Assembly (NCBI GenBank): GCA_030630585.1
Contig: DAOVMU010000050.1
Span: 1 to 8,967 of the forward strand
Source: Candidatus Bathyarchaeota archaeon
GTDB taxonomy: Archaea > Thermoproteota > Bathyarchaeia > Bathyarchaeales > Bathycorpusculaceae
DNA length: 8,967 bases
Direction: 5' to 3'
The translations under genes and the position numbers were made by a program. Below are positions 1 to 5,533 of this stretch, piece after piece; within the stretch, counting starts at the first letter, position 1, and each line of letters opens with the position of its first letter. Under the pieces are notes generated by a model. It saw only the letters and a list, made by a program, of their open reading frames with translations. It was not told where the DNA came from and searched no databases.

Positions 1-1200
1 AACGCATGGAAAAAGCCCATAGCGCTTTTCACGGTGTTATTCACCCTATTTACTTGGAGACAAATAGTCCTTCTCACGATGGATAATTTCATGGACATAA
101 GTACTGAATATAAAGAAGGCCTCCTAACTTTCGGGGTTTACTACCTCTCCGTGGCCTTGTTCATTATAATAGGTTCAATTTCATTTGGAAGAACTAAACA
201 ATGTTTACGTATTCCTGTGTGGGCCATCTTGGCAATGTTAAGTTCTATGATTTTACTGTTGTTTGGAGTTAGTGCAACTGGAGCTAAAGTTTTCTATATG
301 TTCCTCGCAGGCGCATCTGTGGGAATAGGAATTCCTTCGTGTCTAGCTTGTTTTGCAGACAATACGTCTGCTGAAAATAGAGGACACACTGGCGCTATAG
401 CTTTCTTCTTTACAAGCCTTACCTTTGTACCCCTCGCAATCATAGTCGGTATACTAAAAGCGCAAGACTTTGTCCTTCTCTCACTTTTTTGGGCGCTTCT
501 AAGTCTAATACTCGTTGTCGCCTTTAGGGTGAAAAAGAAAGCTACTGAAGAAGGTAAAGTGAATTTAAGATCAGTTATTCGTAATAAACAATTTTTGCTT
601 TACTTTGTACCGTGGGTCATGTTCTGTTTTATTGATGCGTTTGAAGCACCTATTCTGCAACACTTTGTTATAAAAAATTTCGGAAACGACTTCATGAACT
701 CTATACTACTTATGGAAACAATTGTCGCCGCATTTGCTATTCTTGCGGCGGGGTTTCTAGTTGATTATTATGGACGGAGGCGAATACTTCTGATTGGTTT
801 CATAATTTTGGGGATTGCCCATGCAACAGTAGGAATTGACCCGTGGAGCGTTTTTTCATGGTATCTTTACGCATTGATAGATGGACTTGCTCTTGGAATT
901 TTCATAGTCACGTTTGTCTTCACAGTGTGGGGAGATTTGTCTTCACGAGGAACTAGGGAAAAATACTACGCCATAGGCAGTCTCCCTTTTTTCGTCATCG
1001 TGTATGTTCAAAAGATAGTCACCCCTTACATCCTTAAAATTGACATTTCCACTGTCTTCTCATTCGCCAGTTTTTTCCTGTTCCTAGCTGTCTGGCCCCT
1101 GTTTAATGCTCCCGAGACTCTGCCTGAAAAGAAAATGAAGGAAAGAGAACTTAAGAAGTACATTGAAAAAGCAAAAAAGATTAAGGAAAAATACGATTGA
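1..1200 (+). CDS. Major facilitator superfamily (MFS) transporter, 5'-partial
   Basis: The frame is open from base 1 to a TGA at 1198-1200, so the gene begins before the window; the internal GTG at 34 is probably not the true start because hydrophobic coding sequence continues upstream of it. The roughly 399 visible residues are dominated by long hydrophobic stretches separated by short charged loops, as expected for most of a 12-helix integral membrane carrier. A central basic linker (KKKATEEGK, about 530-560) fits the cytoplasmic loop between helices 6 and 7. At about 751-783 lies GFLVDYYGRRR, the MFS loop signature G-x-x-x-D-x-x-G-R-R/K, here in the second half of the protein. The C-terminus is a highly charged Lys/Glu tail predicted to be cytoplasmic. 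It would move a small solute across the cytoplasmic membrane by a secondary mechanism. The substrate cannot be read from sequence. The superfamily call is fairly secure. Confidence 0.85.
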   Translation, partial: NAWKKPIALFTVLFTLFTWRQIVLLTMDNFMDISTEYKEGLLTFGVYYLSVALFIIIGSISFGRTKQCLRIPVWAILAMLSSMILLLFGVSATGAKVFYMFLAGASVGIGIPSCLACFADNTSAENRGHTGAIAFFFTSLTFVPLAIIVGILKAQDFVLLSLFWALLSLILVVAFRVKKKATEEGKVNLRSVIRNKQFLLYFVPWVMFCFIDAFEAPILQHFVIKNFGNDFMNSILLMETIVAAFAILAAGFLVDYYGRRRILLIGFIILGIAHATVGIDPWSVFSWYLYALIDGLALGIFIVTFVFTVWGDLSSRGTREKYYAIGSLPFFVIVYVQKIVTPYILKIDISTVFSFASFFLFLAVWPLFNAPETLPEKKMKERELKKYIEKAKKIKEKYD

Positions 1201-1202
1201 CA

Positions 1203-1208
1203 TTTTTT
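1203..1208 (+). terminator. Oligo-T terminator after the MFS gene
   Basis: A run of six T lies two bases after the MFS stop codon with no GC-rich hairpin in front. Archaeal RNA polymerase commonly stops at such U-tracts. It would separate the transporter from the decayed radical SAM gene. Inferred from sequence only. Confidence 0.4.
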
Positions 1209-1222
1209 CCTTGATGAGGGAA

Positions 1223-2326
1223 ATGTATATTCTTTCAGGTGATATTGACGATGGAGTGTAACCTTCACTGTAAGTACTGTTTCGGTGAGGTGTTCAAGGA
1301 TGTGGATGCTGATTTCCCGGATTTCGAAATCGATTATTGCTTGCTTAAGAAAACAAACTGTGACATTGGTTCGTTGAATAGGTTTTGTCGGCAAGATCCC
1401 GGCTGCGTACTGACTTTTTATGGTGGTAAACCACTACTCTGCATTAAGGAAATTAAACAAATTATGGATCGTGTGAAGGCTAAGCATTTCCTAATTCAAA
1501 CAAACGGGTTGCTCCTAGACAGCTCAGAACCCAAATATGTTAACCGCTTCCACACGGTTCTTGTTTCTATTGACGGTGACGAAGCGCTAACAGATTTCTA
1601 CAGAGGAAAGGGCACACTTGAAAAGGTAATCAACAATCTGAAACTGACTAGACAGAATGGCTGTAAAGGCAAACTAATCGCTAGAGTGACCGTTATGGAA
1701 AAAACAGAAATCTACAAGCAGGGTAGATGGCTTCTGAACAACGACGAGTTCCCTTTTTCTTCAGTTCATTGGCAACTAAATGCCGGCTTCTGGAACGATT
1801 TCGCGCGCGCGATTTTAAAAAAATGGATTGAAGAGAGCTATAATCTTAGAATCCGCAAACTGGTCAAGTTCTAGGTTGGCTACATGGAAAATAACGGTGC
1901 GGTTTTAAGGATTTACCCCTTTCTCGGAATAACCCAATCACTTCTCTTGAATGAAAAGCAGAACCTTCTACGCTGCGGTGCGGGATGCACAAACTATGCT
2001 ATACAAACAGACGGTTACATTGTTCCACGCCCAGCAATGTGGGGATGAAAACCCATTATCTTGGGCACATAAACGCCACTAACCCGTTGAAATTAAAGAA
2101 ACCCTTCGTTAACGAACCATGCACCAAATGTGACATTTTCAACATTTGCAGTAGCCGCTGCCTTTACACCAACATTACTAAGCGATGGAACCCCAAGGCC
2201 TACAGTTCAGTTTGTGACACTGTGCAAAACCTAATAGGCGCAATAACCAAAGAACTGTCCAGAATAAAAAAGGATCATTCAACATGGAAAAGTATGTCTG
2301 AGAGATTTCGAATTCATGAAGTTTAA
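1223..2326 (+). pseudogene. Decayed radical SAM/SPASM enzyme (archaeal peptide-modifying type)
   Basis: Pieces of one protein lie in order. The radical SAM motif CNLHCKYC (from about 1257) is intact, as is the SPASM-like Cys cluster CTKCDIFNICSSRC (about 2120-2160). The family, recalled from memory as the archaeal AF0577-like putative peptide-modifying group, normally starts about 11 residues before the first Cys. Three lesions break the frame. First, the ATG at 1223 gives MYILS and then runs out of frame; removing one G of the GG at 1238-1239 joins it to VILTMEC. Second, an in-frame TAG at 1872-1874 (KLVKF-stop-VGYMENNG) sits where relatives are recalled to have Trp, one change from TGG. Third, one base is missing in the G run near 2039-2043, between PAMWG and GMKTHYLGHI. 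Two substitutions also hit key residues: GGEP has become GGKP (about 1420-1432), and the expected Cys of VPCP is Arg (VPRP, about 2025). The weak GAGGG site sits only two bases before ATG 1223. An intact enzyme would have used SAM and Fe-S clusters to modify a peptide or protein. This copy is almost certainly inactive unless the lesions are assembly errors. Confidence 0.85.
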
Positions 2327-2372
2327 TGGATGTGAAATAATTCCCTAGTTGCCAGTTTAGGAATTTAAAAAA

Positions 2373-3080
2373 ATGGTTAGCTTTATCAAGGTTGAGGGAA
2401 ATATCGTCGCGGGTGTTTTTGAGCAGAGGTTAACCCGTTTCTCAGCTTCAGTCAGAATCAAAGGTAGAATTGTTGAGTGTTTTTTGCCTAACCCTGGGAG
2501 AATGCTTGAACTCCTAGCTTATGGAACAGAAGTTATATTGAACGAAGCCTCAGGTGGAGAGAGGAAAACATCCTACGATTTGATAGGAGTTTATTATAAG
2601 GGTCAAAGAATTTCCTTAGATTCACGCGTGCCAAATAAGCTGGTTTTAGAGGCTTTAAAAAACAAGGACCTTCCAGAGTTTCTGGAACATACCTCAATAA
2701 AGCCCGAACACTCATACGGGCACACAAGATTTGATTTCTTATTAAGCAATGAGCATGAATTTTGCCTGTTGGAAGTGAAGTCTTGTACCCTTGTGAAAAA
2801 TGGGGTGGCTCTGTTTCCAGACGCGAAAACTAAAAGAGGAAGTAGACATGTGAGACACTTACTGAAAGCCAGAAACGAAGGGTACAGAGCATGCATATTG
2901 TTTATGATTCAAAGGACCGACGCATATGTCTTTGCGCCAAACGATGAGGCTGACCCGGAATTTGGAAGGATTTTGCGACACGCTGCCGCACGGGGAGTTG
3001 AAGTTTACGCTTATTGTTCCGAGTTTGTTGGAGACAGGATCATACTGAAAAGAAAGATAAAAGTCGATTTACAGCGTTAA
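2373..3080 (+). CDS. sfsA: SfsA family DNA-binding/nuclease-fold protein
   Basis: This is a complete 235-residue protein, matching the usual length of SfsA (about 234 in E. coli). The N-terminal third is the OB-like part with the family block CFLPNPGRMLELL (residues 36-48). The C-terminal part has a restriction-endonuclease-like fold signature: RFDF with Asp121, then LLEVKSCTLV with Glu134 and Lys136, followed by the hallmark FPDAKTKRGSRHVRHL (148-163). Family knowledge: E. coli SfsA binds DNA and was named for stimulating maltose fermentation when overexpressed; its physiological role in archaea is unknown, and the conserved D/E-x-K residues hint at nuclease activity. The ATG at 2373 follows AGGA at 2359-2362, about 10 bases upstream, which is a weak site. 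It lies 46 bases after the radical SAM remnant and 32 bases before the MazG-like gene, but a promoter-like box in the latter gap argues against a simple operon. Confidence 0.93.
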   Translation: MVSFIKVEGNIVAGVFEQRLTRFSASVRIKGRIVECFLPNPGRMLELLAYGTEVILNEASGGERKTSYDLIGVYYKGQRISLDSRVPNKLVLEALKNKDLPEFLEHTSIKPEHSYGHTRFDFLLSNEHEFCLLEVKSCTLVKNGVALFPDAKTKRGSRHVRHLLKARNEGYRACILFMIQRTDAYVFAPNDEADPEFGRILRHAAARGVEVYAYCSEFVGDRIILKRKIKVDLQR

Positions 3081-3090
3081 TTTAAATTTG
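3081..3090 (+). promoter_or_regulatory. TATA box for the MazG-like gene
   Basis: The box TTTAAATTTG directly follows the sfsA stop. Counting its first base as -30 puts the expected transcript start at about 3111, within two bases of the GTG start at 3113, which would make the mRNA leaderless. No Shine-Dalgarno sequence precedes that GTG, which agrees. Confidence 0.5.
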
Positions 3091-3112
3091 CTTCAGCTCT
3101 ATCTTATGTGCG

Positions 3113-3448
3113 GTGAATCGTGTGTCTGTGACGCTGCGTGATGCTCAGCATCTTTGTTGGAAAAACTTCAAGAAAATTAATGAAAAACTTGATCCGGTAA
3201 GAGGTAAAAGCTGGACCCCTTTCGTGATGGTTACTGACCTCCTTGAAGAGGCTGGCGAAGTAGCCTCAGCAGTTAAAGGGTTAGAAGGTTTTAAGCCTCC
3301 TGAAAAGACTAAAACAAAAGAAATGCTAGCCACAGAGCTTTCAGACATGCTTTACATAATCTTCATTTTAGCTGAACATTACAGCATAGAGTTGGAAGAA
3401 GTCTTTTTACAAACTGTAAACGATTACATACTCAGATTTGTCACGTAA
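3113..3448 (+). CDS. MazG-like NTP pyrophosphohydrolase
   Basis: This 111-residue all-alpha protein carries the MazG metal-binding pattern: an EExxE helix (Glu45, Glu46, Glu49 in LLEEAGEV) and, 26 residues after Glu49, an ExxD helix (Glu75, Asp78 in ELSDMLYII). These acidic residues coordinate Mg2+ in the all-alpha NTP-PPase superfamily, which hydrolyses nucleoside triphosphates to monophosphate plus pyrophosphate. A single short domain like this would act as a cytoplasmic homodimer or tetramer, typically in clearing noncanonical or excess (d)NTPs. The exact nucleotide cannot be predicted. The start chosen is GTG 3113, with no ribosome site but with a TATA box at leaderless distance; in-frame GTGs at 3122 and 3128 are alternatives. 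It converges with the next gene, leaving only 32 bases between stops. Confidence 0.87.
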   Translation: MNRVSVTLRDAQHLCWKNFKKINEKLDPVRGKSWTPFVMVTDLLEEAGEVASAVKGLEGFKPPEKTKTKEMLATELSDMLYIIFILAEHYSIELEEVFLQTVNDYILRFVT

Positions 3449-3462
3449 CGCTGAAAACACAG

Positions 3463-3468
3463 AAAAAA
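3463..3468 (-). terminator. Oligo-T terminator of the minus-strand EF-Tu domain II-like gene
   Basis: Six A on the plus strand give six T on the minus strand, 13 bases beyond the stop codon of the minus-strand gene. There is no supporting hairpin, which is normal for archaea. The tract lies in the narrow convergent gap. Confidence 0.45.
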
Positions 3469-3480
3469 GAGAAGAGGCTA

Positions 3481-3741
3481 TTACAGTTTTTTGTACACAG
3501 TGTCTCCTTCTCTTACCCTTTGCTCAACCTTTAAGCCTATGCTTTGTCCAGCCTCAGCCTTCTCAATGTTCTCATGCTCAATCTGCATGGACTGAATAAC
3601 TTGCTCAAAATCCGTGTTAGGTCCCTTAACAAGTATGGTGTCGCCAACAGTTAGAAGTGCACTGAGTTCAATAACAGCTACACTGATTTTTGTGAAGAAA
3701 TGGGTTATGCGTCCAACTTCAACAACGTTTTCTTCACTCAA
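3481..3741 (-). CDS. Stand-alone EF-Tu domain II-like beta-barrel protein
   Basis: The protein has 86 residues. EVGRITHFFTKISVAVIELSALLTVGDTILVKG (8-40) followed by SMQIEHENIEKAEAGQSIGLKV (51-72) matches the beta-barrel of translation GTPase domain II, where a VGD turn and an 'SMQ...V..A..GQ.VGLKV' segment recur. No GTP-binding domain (no G1 P-loop, no NKxD) is present, so it is not an elongation factor. Archaeal genomes carry such short 'translation elongation factor-like' proteins, and a related barrel caps some U32 peptidases. The function is unknown; an RNA, ribosome or protein-binding role is only inference. The start is TTG at 3741, chosen because AGGAGAGG lies 6 bases upstream and the reading frame matches the family from that point. 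It is convergent with the MazG-like gene and divergent from the dehydrogenase gene. Confidence 0.8.
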   Translation of the reverse strand: MSEENVVEVGRITHFFTKISVAVIELSALLTVGDTILVKGPNTDFEQVIQSMQIEHENIEKAEAGQSIGLKVEQRVREGDTVYKKL

Positions 3742-3747
3742 ATATTT

Positions 3748-3755
3748 CCTCTCCT
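3748..3755 (-). promoter_or_regulatory. Strong Shine-Dalgarno site deciding a TTG start
   Basis: On the minus strand AGGAGAGG is followed by a 6-base spacer and TTG at 3741-3739. No ATG or GTG lies at a comparable distance, so this site fixes the start of the EF-Tu domain II-like gene. Confidence 0.7.
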
Positions 3756-3791
3756 AAAACAAGTAACACGCATTAGCATAAATAATTTATT

Positions 3792-3803
3792 ACATATAAT
3801 TTT
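3792..3803 (-). promoter_or_regulatory. Probable TATA box and BRE of the EF-Tu domain II-like gene
   Basis: The minus strand reads AAAATTATATGT, an A-rich BRE-like stretch then a TATA-like core. Placing the box at about -30 predicts a transcript start near 3769, leaving a leader of about 28 bases that contains the AGGAGAGG site. The whole stretch 3777-3803 is AT-rich, so the exact box is uncertain. Confidence 0.4.
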
Positions 3804-3869
3804 GACGATTTATGTGTGCTCTATTTCAGTTTTCTGAACAGCATGAGGTCTTCAGGTGTTGTGCAGACG

Positions 3870-3877
3870 TATTTAAA
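3870..3877 (+). promoter_or_regulatory. Distal plus-strand TATA box
   Basis: TATTTAAA is a good archaeal TATA match. With its first base at -30 the expected start is near 3900, right at the beginning of the inverted repeat at 3898. It could drive a small RNA or a long (about 130-base) structured leader of the dehydrogenase gene. Confidence 0.4.
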
Positions 3878-3897
3878 GTGCGTGTGCCTATCAGCAA

Positions 3898-3947
3898 CCT
3901 AGACCTATGTACTCCAACTATAGCCTGCACCTACACAATAGGCTAGG
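3898..3947 (+). repeat. Inverted repeat with competing pairings (CCTA/TAGG cluster)
   Basis: CCTAGACCTAT (3898-3908) pairs with ATAGGCTAGG (3938-3947) as 5 + 5 base pairs around one bulged A, closing a 29-base loop. The same right arm can instead pair with TAGCCT at 3921-3926 (via AGGCTA at 3940-3945) or with GCCTAT at 3886-3891 (via ATAGGC at 3938-3943). CCTA occurs at 3887, 3898, 3904 and 3930, and its complement TAGG at 3939 and 3944. This could be an RNA switch-like element, an operator for a dimeric regulator, or a local low-complexity coincidence. Confidence 0.45.
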
Positions 3948-3960
3948 AATAATCTGCATC

Positions 3961-3968
3961 TATATAAG
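3961..3968 (+). promoter_or_regulatory. Proximal TATA box of the dehydrogenase gene
   Basis: TATATAAG is the best TATA match in front of the dehydrogenase gene. It predicts a transcript start near 3991 and a leader of about 39 bases. No Shine-Dalgarno sequence is visible before the ATG at 4030. Confidence 0.55.
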
Positions 3969-4029
3969 TCAGCGAATTTCTTAATACTCAAAATTCACAC
4001 TAAGATACGCGCTATAAACATTAACCAAA

Positions 4030-5454
4030 ATGTCTGGAGACCTTACAAACTTGGAAATTGTAGTTATAGGCATGGGATATGTAGGCATTCCAACGGCTGC
4101 AATGTTAGCCAACGTGGAAGGCTTTAACGTTATCGGGGTGCAAAGAAGGTCCAAGCGGTCTGGATGGAAGATTGATTACCTCAACGCGGGAAAGTGTCCG
4201 ATCAAAGGCAACGAGCCTGGTCTGGCTGAGCTGATTAAAAAGGAGGTAAAAAAAGGTAGCTTCAAAGTCACCGATAACATGTCGGTGTGCAAGAAAGCCG
4301 ATGTGATTCTCATTGATGTTCAGACACCAGTTGATGAAAACCATGTGCCCCAGTATAGTTCACTGAAAGAAGTATCTCAAGCTGTTGGTAGGTACATGAA
4401 AAAGGGAGCAATGATCATTATAGAATCTACTGTAGCTCCAGGCACTACTAACTATGTCGTCAAACCGATAGTGGAGGAAGCTTCTGGGATGAAGGCAGGC
4501 GAAGACTTCAACCTTGTCTTCTCCTACGAACGCGTTACGGTAGGCCGACTACTTCATAACATGAGGTACATGCCGAGAATTGTAGGTGGTCTAACCCCTA
4601 AATGCACTCAACGAGGTGTTAAGTTCTACCGTAATATTGTCAAGGCGAAACTGTTTCCTACAGACTGTCTTACAGCTGAAGTGGCTAAGGTCACTGAGAA
4701 CACCTACCGCGACGTCAACATCGCATTCGCAAACGAAATCGCCTTAGTATGTGAGAGCCTCGGCGTCAACGTTCATGAAGTCAGGCGCTTCGTGAACTCC
4801 TTACCCAACGACCCGTCTGATCCTGCTAAGAACCCATACAGAATGATGCACATCCCAGGCGCAGGCGTCGGAGGCCACTGTCTCCCAAAAGATCCATGGT
4901 TGCTGAACTATGGCCTTAACGTTTATGGAACCTTCGAGTTCGCTCCAAAGATTCTCATGGAAAGCAGAAGGATAAACGATTTCATGCCGCAACACATGAA
5001 AGATTTGATAGAAGAAGCGTTGGGCGAGAAGGGTGTGAAGCTTGAAGATGCAAGAGTATGTATATTGGGCATCGCGTTTCTAGCGGACTCTGACGACACG
5101 AGAAACACGCCAACGTTACCGCTTTACAATCTCCTTAAAGACGTCTGCAAAGAAGTAGTAGTGCATGATCCATTCGTCAAAGAGTTTGAAGAGGTAGTTC
5201 TCATAAGCGACCTAGCAGAAGCCCTGAGAAACAAGGATTGTATAGTCATCATGACCCGTCACAAAGAATACCTCAACATCCACTTAGACCGCCTTAAGAC
5301 AATCGTTGCGATAGTCGACGGTAGAAACATCCTCAATCCCGAAGACTGTGAGAAAGCTGGCTTCTCCTATCGCGGCGTAGGCGTAGGCAAGACACGCGCT
5401 TCAAAAGATCATCACGCAGAACATGAGGATCAACCCATTCCTGACAAGGAATGA
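4030..5454 (+). CDS. wecC: UDP-N-acetyl-D-mannosamine dehydrogenase (UDP-glucose/GDP-mannose dehydrogenase family)
   Basis: This 474-residue cytoplasmic NAD-dependent enzyme would oxidise the C6 alcohol of UDP-ManNAc to a carboxylate in two steps, giving UDP-ManNAcA for surface polysaccharide or protein glycosylation. The N-terminal Rossmann domain has GMGYVGIP (14-21); ESTVAPGTT (132-140) is a further family block. The central helical domain has EVAKVTENTYRDVNIAFANE (217-236) with the conserved Lys220, and GAGVGGHCLPKDP (277-289) with the catalytic Cys284. The C-terminal domain has GIAFLADSDDTRNTP (347-361), including the family's conserved Arg358. The ManNAc subclass is inferred from overall resemblance to archaeal homologues (ERV..GRLLHNM..MPRIVGG and a long ADSDDTRN loop); UDP-Glc or GDP-Man specificity is not formally excluded. 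The last 25 residues are a polar His/Glu/Asp/Lys-rich tail outside the core fold. It stands alone: no epimerase (wecB) or glycosyltransferase is adjacent. The ATG start follows a TATA box without a ribosome site. Confidence 0.88.
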   Translation: MSGDLTNLEIVVIGMGYVGIPTAAMLANVEGFNVIGVQRRSKRSGWKIDYLNAGKCPIKGNEPGLAELIKKEVKKGSFKVTDNMSVCKKADVILIDVQTPVDENHVPQYSSLKEVSQAVGRYMKKGAMIIIESTVAPGTTNYVVKPIVEEASGMKAGEDFNLVFSYERVTVGRLLHNMRYMPRIVGGLTPKCTQRGVKFYRNIVKAKLFPTDCLTAEVAKVTENTYRDVNIAFANEIALVCESLGVNVHEVRRFVNSLPNDPSDPAKNPYRMMHIPGAGVGGHCLPKDPWLLNYGLNVYGTFEFAPKILMESRRINDFMPQHMKDLIEEALGEKGVKLEDARVCILGIAFLADSDDTRNTPTLPLYNLLKDVCKEVVVHDPFVKEFEEVVLISDLAEALRNKDCIVIMTRHKEYLNIHLDRLKTIVAIVDGRNILNPEDCEKAGFSYRGVGVGKTRASKDHHAEHEDQPIPDKE

Positions 5455-5462
5455 ACGTGCGG

Positions 5463-5476
5463 CTTCTAATGAGAAG
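5463..5476. repeat. Small hairpin in the convergent gap
   Basis: CTTCT-AATG-AGAAG is a perfect 5-base stem with a 4-base loop, 8 bases after the dehydrogenase stop. A second perfect arm pair, GGAGA-CA-TCTCC, lies at 5504-5515. Neither is followed by a long T run on the plus strand, so a role as terminator or mRNA 3' end is only possible. Confidence 0.3.
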
Positions 5477-5524
5477 TGGCGCGCATAAAAACAGGAGTTT
5501 TGCGGAGACATCTCCCCAGCCGAC

Positions 5525-5529
5525 AAAAA
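5525..5529 (-). terminator. Oligo-T terminator of the tRNA methylthiotransferase gene
   Basis: Five A on the plus strand give five T on the minus strand, 4 bases past the minus-strand stop codon. A second minus-strand T5 lies at 5487-5491. Both fit archaeal U-tract termination. Confidence 0.4.
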
Positions 5530-5533
5530 TGAT

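Larger units (their letters stand above)
3742..4029. other. Divergent intergenic region (288 bases)
   Basis: This gap separates the minus-strand EF-Tu domain II-like gene from the plus-strand dehydrogenase gene. On the left are the ribosome site and TATA box of the minus gene. In the middle (3825-3838) is a small perfect hairpin, TTCAG-TTTT-CTGAA. On the right are two plus-strand TATA-like boxes (about 3870 and 3961) and a CCTA/TAGG repeat cluster. There is no open frame of useful size and no tRNA-like T-loop. The amount of apparent regulatory structure is more than two simple promoters need. Confidence 0.6.

Noticed and set aside
1026..1394. Minus-strand open frame of 122 codons across the MFS 3' end and radical SAM 5' end.
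   Set aside because: It is antisense to two recognisable coding regions and its product has no family character.
1985..2326. Separate 113-codon small Cys-rich protein gene.
   Set aside because: From about 2041 it is the C-terminal SPASM part of the radical SAM remnant in a shifted frame; the first residues are an out-of-frame reading of the same gene.
3742..4029. CRISPR-like repeat array in the divergent region.
   Set aside because: Repeats are only 4-10 bases long, unevenly spaced and without spacers of uniform length.
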